NCBI RefSeq assembly: GCF_000264905.1
Contig: NW_006763136.1
Coordinates: 43,934-107,933, forward strand
DNA from: Stereum hirsutum FP-91666 SS1
Lineage: Eukaryota; Basidiomycota; Agaricomycetes; Russulales; Stereaceae
Direction: 5' to 3'
DNA length: 64,000 nt
Positions 58,296 to 64,000 of this stretch are shown piece by piece. Positions within the stretch are counted from its first letter, which is position 1; the number at the start of each line of letters is the position of its first letter. Both the position numbers and the translations under genes were made by a program. The notes under the pieces are model-generated. The model made no database searches. It had not been told where the DNA came from and was given only the letters and a program-made list of their open reading frames with translations.

Positions 58296-58838
58296 TTACC
58301 CACTTATGAGAAGGAGTGGACCCCACTTTGGAAACGTCTGGAAAGTCAGTTCAAAGCGGCCTCTGCGGGTGCGTGTGAGCATCGGGCAGAAGACAAGCTG
58401 AAACATGTAGGATGAGATATTTCAGAACTAGACGGAACAGCGGTAGCATCACAAACACAAACCCTCACAAAAACAGATCGAAATCCCGTCTCGCAGTTCA
58501 TCGCAGACAGAGGTTCGAGGTGGAAGGGCCCCACAGCCTCGCGGCCCGCCAATTGTATGTGGTTGGCCCCTAAGTCGGGCGCTCCGTCTAGGGTCGAAGA
58601 AAGTTCAACAACTACGGCTATAATCGGAACGTTAGACGTGCGGAGGTCTACCCGAACAGCGAAGTCCATTCCAGTGATTATACTCCAAGGAGGTAATTAG
58701 GCGCGGTGTAGCTGAACGCAAGCGGAAGAGGACTGTTACGCCAAGAATTGTAGACCTCCAGTTGAAACCGCATCCGGTTAACAAGAAAGCTCTTGGAGTT
58801 CGGTGGCAAGTGCGCGAGGAAAAGAAACACGGACTCAC
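58296..58838 (-). pseudogene. Frameshifted unrecognised protein gene fragment
   Basis: The minus strand reads FLAHLPPNSKSFLVNRMRFQ, then WRNSPLPLAFSYTAPNYLLG in one frame. About 58676-58690 the frame shifts by one base to SIITGMDFAVRVDLRTSNVP, then APDLGANHIQLAGREAVGPF, MNCETGFRSVF, and after a normal intron LVFCPMLTRTRRGRFELTFQ, ending at TAA (58296-58298). The continuity of sense across the shift argues for a recent single-base lesion. No family is recognised. Confidence 0.45.
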
Positions 58839-59475
58839 AGGTCTATAAGCTCGGGTATGTCGGTTCAGGAGAAATGTAAGAGAAGCCTACGAGGCGTTGT
58901 GCGGGCCTTCCCAGAAAAGGGAACGAAAATAGACGAGGATGGCGAGATGAAGGTTTGAAGGACCATTGACAGCTCGACAAACCATCATTGAACAAAAAAT
59001 AACGCTCGCGATACTTATTAGCCTGTGGTGGATAGTATGGCGAGGGGACCAAATGACGAACACAGTCAGCTGCCTTGTGATTGTGGTGAAGTCCTTGGGG
59101 ATAGAAAATGGGTAAGACCATCAACCGGACCGTTGTTTGTGTTCCAAAACCCCATGGCGTTCTCAACGAACAAATGTAACACAGAGACACTGAAGCCGAG
59201 GGTATCCCGGCTATTATGCGGCAACCCAAAGCGACCCAAAGCGAACGGCATTTACTCATCAAATAAAGTGTACCATAGCGCCTCAATATCGATCGGGGTT
59301 CATCCTTAGAGCGTCCCTGATATTTGGCCATCGATCGTACATTCTACACAATCTGCCTGGTCAAGGACGAGCGAAAGTTTATTAGTTCATTCCTAGATCA
59401 AGTGGCATAGAACTCACCTAGTCTATCGTACAAAGCCAATTTTATAACGCACACTGTCCTGCGTACATCCATGCG
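58839..59475. other. Intergenic stretch
   Basis: A 163-codon minus frame (58843-59331) is open but shows no recognisable features. Nothing else is seen. Confidence 0.35.
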
Positions 59476-62080
59476 TCAAATCATATACCTAAAATCAACC
59501 GCTCGGTCCCCCATCTTCCTCAGCTCCTTATCCGTATACTTCGCTCTCCACCCCCCATCTTCTCCTCCCTCCGGCGACGCCTGCATAATTCTGGCGCGTT
59601 GTGCATTTATACGCACGTAGAGCAAAACCACGATCGGGACGAAGATGAAGCCGATACCTACGAACATGAGCATTATGCCGTCTGGTGGTATGGTTTCGAA
59701 ACAGCCGTGAGAAGCCAAGGACAGGTGAACCGGAAAAAGAAGACATACGTCCAATGATGTACCGCGGCGAGTCCTGAGTTCTGTATACGTTACTGGCTAT
59801 CGCCCCCGCAAAGTTCCCTATTCCTATATGGAGTGCCATTCCGACACCTCTCTTGTACTGGCCTGAGAGGTTGTTCCCCAACCTGTAATTCACGGCAGTT
59901 CGTAGAAGTTAACATGAGAATCCGAGAGCAAAAAGGGGAGGTCCCAGGCGAGCAAGATGCAAAAAACTGACCAACTAACCACCCCGGGGAACGTCGCATA
60001 AGCGCCTGCCACGCAGAAGAACGTCCCGAAATACTTCACTCCTGCCTTCGTGTCCGATATATTGATGCTGAACCCGATAAGGAGCATGATGAGCCCGAGG
60101 ACGATGAAGGGCGACCGTTTGCCGGTACGATCGGAGAGGATGGCGAAGGTTAGGAGGGTTATAGCTATACATAGTTGAGTTTGGGTGGCGTCAGCGATGA
60201 GAGGGCTCGAGTGCGGAAGAAAGTTGAGAAGAAGATAGAGTGTGATCGAAGAATGAGAGGACGTACTGGCGAAAACGTAGGGCGGAACTGTCAAGAGTTG
60301 GGAGATGGCCGTTGAATGCCCGAATGTCTTTATGATCGTTCTGTCATCACGACAAGTTTAGCTGCCTGGGGACATATATGGTCGAAGATTCACTGACGGT
60401 AGGAACAACGAAATTCCATAGACTATATACGTCTTCGTCAACTTTCAACCTTACACAAGGTAGGCGGCTGGATACTCACGAGGTCCAACAACCGATATAT
60501 ACACCAATATGTGCAGCCAGACTTGCCAGTCCGTTAAGGCTGCCCACAAATGACGAAGTGCGAATCTCTCTTCCTCGCCGACGCTAGAGTTGTCGTACTC
60601 TGCGAACCACCCAGGCAGTACTTCTGTGAGCTGAGCAGGTGACTGCGAAGAACAAAGAACGCACTCTTTTTCCAAATAACATACGCCTTCTCTTCCGGGG
60701 TAAGAAACTTGGCCGTCGCCGGAAAATCGACTAAGACCAAAAGCGCAAGCACTCCAACTAGAACCGTCGCAATTCCTTCTAGGATCTGTGTACACAAGCA
60801 GACCCGTGAGTCACGCCACATGATCAAGATCGCCATCCCATGCATAAAATTCAGAAACCACCGCTGTCAGCTCCAAACGATAGGAGGACAGCAGCACAAG
60901 GGACATGGTAGTGAGACAATGACGCACGAATATCCAACTCCAGGCCTCTAAACCCCCTACGCCATCCATGAACGAGATTCCGAACGCAAGCAAGCCGCTG
61001 AACGCTCCTGCAAGGGATGCGGCGCCGAAGAAGAGACCTATGCGGAATTGGAGCATTTGACGGGGATACCATAGCGTTAGGCTGCAGAACGGTACATGAC
61101 GGTTAGCATGATATCCCAGCCAGGCAGAGAACGAGAAAGGGGGTAGTGGCTCAAATATGGAATGGGGAGGGAGACGCACTAGTACACTACACCGGGGAAG
61201 AGCCCAGCCTCGGCTACTCCAAGACAAGTGCGAACTCCGACGAGTTGGGGATAACTAAGGGACATAGACGGCAGTCATCAGACGAGTGGCTCGGGGGCGC
61301 GTGATAATGGTGTCAAGGAAGATAAATGAGGCGTACGTCTTGACAAGACCCATGAGGGTCATGATGGTGCCCCAAAGAATGGTGATGCCTGGCAGCCAGC
61401 GAGAGGGACGAAATTTCTTGAGGACAAGGCTGCATGACGGATTAGGATGAACGGTGACGATGGTCCTCGTAGTAAAAGTGCTCACTTGGCTGGACATTCG
61501 AACAGGCAATAGGGCTATCGGCGCCGTCGATCAATAACTTGGTATGCGTGTGGAGGGAACCTTAGTACTCACGATGAAGTACATGGTCTACGAAGTGGAA
61601 TGAAGGACATGAGTTTGTGAACAGGTACGAAGAGTATCCACACGCACAAGAGCAATGTTGTACTGGTTATTGATGAGGTTGAGCTGCGTCTCAAGGCCGT
61701 CAAGACGAGCATTTCCTATCATTCGATTGATTCAGTCTATCTCCTCGTGTACCATTCGAAGTCATTCCCACCAATATTTCCTATAATCACAATTCATCAA
61801 TACACATCTCGCACCCCAAGGTCATACACTCACCTCTATCAAGGAAACTGAACAGATACATCAGCGACAATATAGGCATAAGCCTCCAATCCAGCTTCCG
61901 ATAAAGTCTCTTCTCTTCTTCCTCCGTAAGCACAGGCGGAGGAGGCAAACCCGAATCACCACCAAAATCAAGCATCCAACCATCGTCACGGTCTCTCTCG
62001 GCTGCCAGTCGTTTCTCATCGTCAATATTGATGTTCTCGATAGTCGTGACCTGCGCCCTCGAGTTTTTGCCCTTTTCCAT
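59476..62080 (-). CDS. MFS permease, Dal5/allantoate permease (ACS) type, copy 2
   Basis: It starts at 62080 (MEKGKNSRAQVTTIENINID) and ends TGA at 59476, in a many-exon model. Conserved stretches are RLMPILSLMYLFSFLDRG, then a 9-bp exon (61780-61772) that joins to GNARLDGLE. RPSRWLPGITILWGTIMTLM, ASLAGAFSGLLAFGISFMDG, GIGNFAGAIASNVYRTQDSP and a tail ending ELRKMGDRAVDFRYMI follow. The end motif (G-D-x-A-x-x-F-R-Y-hydrophobic) is shared with copy 1. The proteins are clearly tandem paralogues in the same orientation, separated by about 2.4 kb. The family imports small organic anions by proton symport; the substrate is unknown. Confidence 0.88.
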
Positions 62081-63382
62081 GGTGTTTTAGATTCGACTCC
62101 TGGGCTGAGTAAGTGAAAGAGACTGGGATAGAGCAAGGAGAAAGATAGAGACGGAGAGGAGGAAGAGCGTGTTCGCCTATTATAAGACCGACGTGATGAA
62201 CGCCGTCAAAAGACTGTCATGTGTCCTCCTTGAACGACCTACATGACGAGGGTATAGCCCCATTCTATCCACATTCGATCATAGGTCTTCCCTAGCCTGT
62301 ACGAAAGATAACAAATTGCTCATCTGAGAGGGACAACACGACATCAAACTGGCGAAGGCGGACGGACAGAGCCTGGGAGGAAGAGCTGCGAGAAAGGTTG
62401 AAGGCGGTCATGAGACTTCTTGCAGCAGTCTAAGCGTGGTGGGGCGGGGTCAGATGAGATGGCTTCGTTCAGAGAGTCCTAGCAAACGCGTATTTGGTCA
62501 AGTAAATACTCGAGATTCAATTGAAGGTGGTGCGGTGATGGTCGTGAACAAAGAACTCGACCAACTTGTGTTGAAGTCGCACAGCGGCCAAACTAACCCT
62601 GACCCTTCCAACGCCCGCGGAGAGCTGGTTTTGTCGCCTTCATCACTTCCTCTCACCGACCCATTACTTTACTCAAGGACTTTCTCACTAACAACCCACT
62701 TGCTTTCACGTTCGACTCTGCCAATCTACATACCCCGAACGTTCCAAGACCCCCCGATTAGACGGACCATCACGTTTCCTGCATATACTACTCGTATTCC
62801 GAACTGACGTGCCTGCACATACTCTACTCCCTGCTCCGCATACCGAGTTCCACAGCATTTACCAACTCTACCTTACATGTAGTTAGTTGTCCAGTACCTA
62901 CTCACAGCGCCCCTGGCCTGCGCCGGCGCTATATAAATGCAATTGATTCAAAAAAAATAAATAAATAAATAAATAACCCTGACCCTAACCAGGGTTCAAA
63001 CTTGATTAAGTGGCACCCGATGTGGCCCGACATGGACAAACTTATGCACCTCAAAAATTCGCAGAAGGTCCACGAAAACATCGCGATTCTTTCCAATTTG
63101 GTGAGACAGCAAAATCTGTACCACATCGTCATAGATCCAGAGCACATATATCGTACATACCATGCCCACTGAAGTCGTACTAGACAAGCGAAAAGATGTC
63201 GGTACTTCCCCTGCTTTCCTCCCAGCACCCGAGCACAACCACCAGGCTCATCCTTACCCTCACAATTTCGCCTTCTCCGCACTCGCACTCTTCCTGACCC
63301 ACGCCACGCCACCTCCAATAACACACCTCCCCGAACTCAAATCCCACGTCTCAAACCCTATCTCCCTCCACTCATCTCCTAA
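62081..63382. other. Intergenic region
   Basis: It holds the promoter of MFS copy 2 and the 3' flank of the MaoC-type gene. It contains an A-rich AAAT tract (62950-62976) and no recognised gene. Confidence 0.4.
62950..62976. repeat. AAAT tandem tract
   Basis: About five AAAT units follow a poly-A run. It could be a plain microsatellite or the tail of a small retroposon. Confidence 0.7.
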
Positions 63383-64000
63383 TCAACAATCACACGCACA
63401 AAGGGCAAAAAAGTCAGCATCCCTCCGACACGTCCTCACCCCCATCACCTTCAAGACATCGTCATCGCAAATCACAAACGAAGAGAACGCACCATGACCA
63501 CCACCTAAACCCCCCAACTCCCACGCCCTCGTCTCAAGCTCATCCCCCGGCCTCACAGGGCTCGTGAACCTCGCACTGAAATACTTCAGAGACGAGGGGT
63601 CGTTCCCGCCTATCGCGCTGACGAGGTGACGCGCGGCGAAACCGTAGGTCGAGAGGCCGTGCAGGATTACGCCACCGAAGCCAGTGCGGGCGCCAATCGA
63701 GGGGTCTGTAGAGTACACACATATGTAGATGAGACTCGTCAGCGAAATATCATGCATCAAGGAGAATGTTGTTGAATAGTCAGTTTGTGAGCGAATGGCA
63801 CACGCACCGATATGCAACGGATTGTAATCCCCGCTCAAGCGATATATCAACGCCTGTTCCGTGCTCGTCTTATCCCTGATCGTCCAGTCGGGCTTACTTT
63901 TCGGATCGAACGATTTTGTAGATTTTGGGGGAGAGGCGATCGTGTGCGAGAAGCGGGTGCCGGTGAGTTTGGCGCCGAGGTTGAAGGAGGCGGACTGTGC
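63383..64000 (-). CDS. MaoC-type (2-enoyl-CoA hydratase 2) protein, N-terminus outside window
   Basis: Two exons (64000-63808, 63705-63383) join in frame, and the gene continues beyond 64000. The hydratase-2 signature is clear: YRLSGDYNPLHIDPSIGA with the catalytic Asp and His, then GFGGVILHGLSTYGFAARHL. The hot-dog fold strands follow (LKYFSARFTSPVRPGDELET, then the final FSSFVICDDDVLKVMGVRTC). Such domains hydrate trans-2-enoyl-CoA to (R)-3-hydroxyacyl-CoA in peroxisomal beta-oxidation. The C-terminus FFALCACDC is not a standard SKL-type peroxisomal signal. It could be the hydratase domain of a multifunctional enzyme or a stand-alone MaoC protein; the missing 5' part would decide. Confidence 0.9.
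   Translation of the reverse strand, partial: AQSASFNLGAKLTGTRFSHTIASPPKSTKSFDPKSKPDWTIRDKTSTEQALIYRLSGDYNPLHIGACAIRSQTDYSTTFSLMHDISLTSLIYICVYSTDPSIGARTGFGGVILHGLSTYGFAARHLVSAIGGNDPSSLKYFSARFTSPVRPGDELETRAWELGGLGGGHGAFSSFVICDDDVLKVMGVRTCRRDADFFALCACDC

Noticed and set aside
58843..59331. A 163-codon minus-strand frame between the permeases
   Set aside because: The composition is not protein-like over most of its length and no domain or splice context was found.
62977..62998. CCCTGACCCTAACC next to the AAAT tract as a possible telomere-like repeat
   Set aside because: There is only one CCCTAA unit, inside a small palindrome, with no tandem array.
1..64000. tRNA genes, CRISPR arrays, bacterial operons
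   Set aside because: No cloverleaf with convincing A and B boxes, no spaced direct-repeat array and no polycistronic layout were seen. The intron-rich structure is eukaryotic.

Overview
The window reads as nuclear DNA of a filamentous basidiomycete, most likely an agaricomycete. Genes are split by many short introns (about 40-90 bp, nearly all GT-AG). Several families seen here are typical of that group: a DUF6533 seven-helix protein, UstYa/DUF3328, a PARP-like ADP-ribosyltransferase, GOOX/berberine-bridge-type flavin oxidases and Dal5-type permeases. All gene models were built by hand by joining exons whose reading frame and splice sites agree. First exons and last exons are the weakest parts.

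Left arm (1-10.9 kb). The 3' end of an unrecognised gene (374-645) lies beside a short tandem repeat whose two copies differ by exactly one intron. It is followed by a 254-bp TIR element, a UstYa-like gene (1689-2442), a possible secreted peptide, a broken phosducin-like gene, a six-exon PARP-like gene (4564-5726) and an unrecognised five-exon gene (7585-8718, minus).

Housekeeping core (10.9-30 kb). A TmpA-like membrane oxidoreductase, SEC61 alpha (complete, 7 exons), a large PH-domain protein (1326 aa), a 17-exon DUF6533 membrane protein, a WD40 gene with three disabling lesions, and ribosomal stalk protein P1.

Accessory block (31-62 kb). A secreted amidase, two paralogous glycosylated membrane proteins of unknown family (P1, P2), three secreted FAD oxidases (FAD1-3), a GNAT acetyltransferase, an HRI1 homologue, a MYND zinc-finger protein and two Dal5-type permeases. 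P1(+)/FAD1(-) and FAD2(+)/P2(-) are mirror images around about 41 kb, so the pair appears to have been duplicated in inverted orientation. FAD3 keeps the flavin-linking His but has lost the flavin-linking Cys. Nested non-autonomous DNA transposons (one with a perfect 8-bp target duplication) sit just upstream of the MYND gene. The window ends inside a MaoC-type hydratase gene.

Amidase, flavin oxidases, unknown membrane proteins and two small-organic-anion permeases together could form an extracellular oxidation and uptake neighbourhood. That is inference from proximity only.
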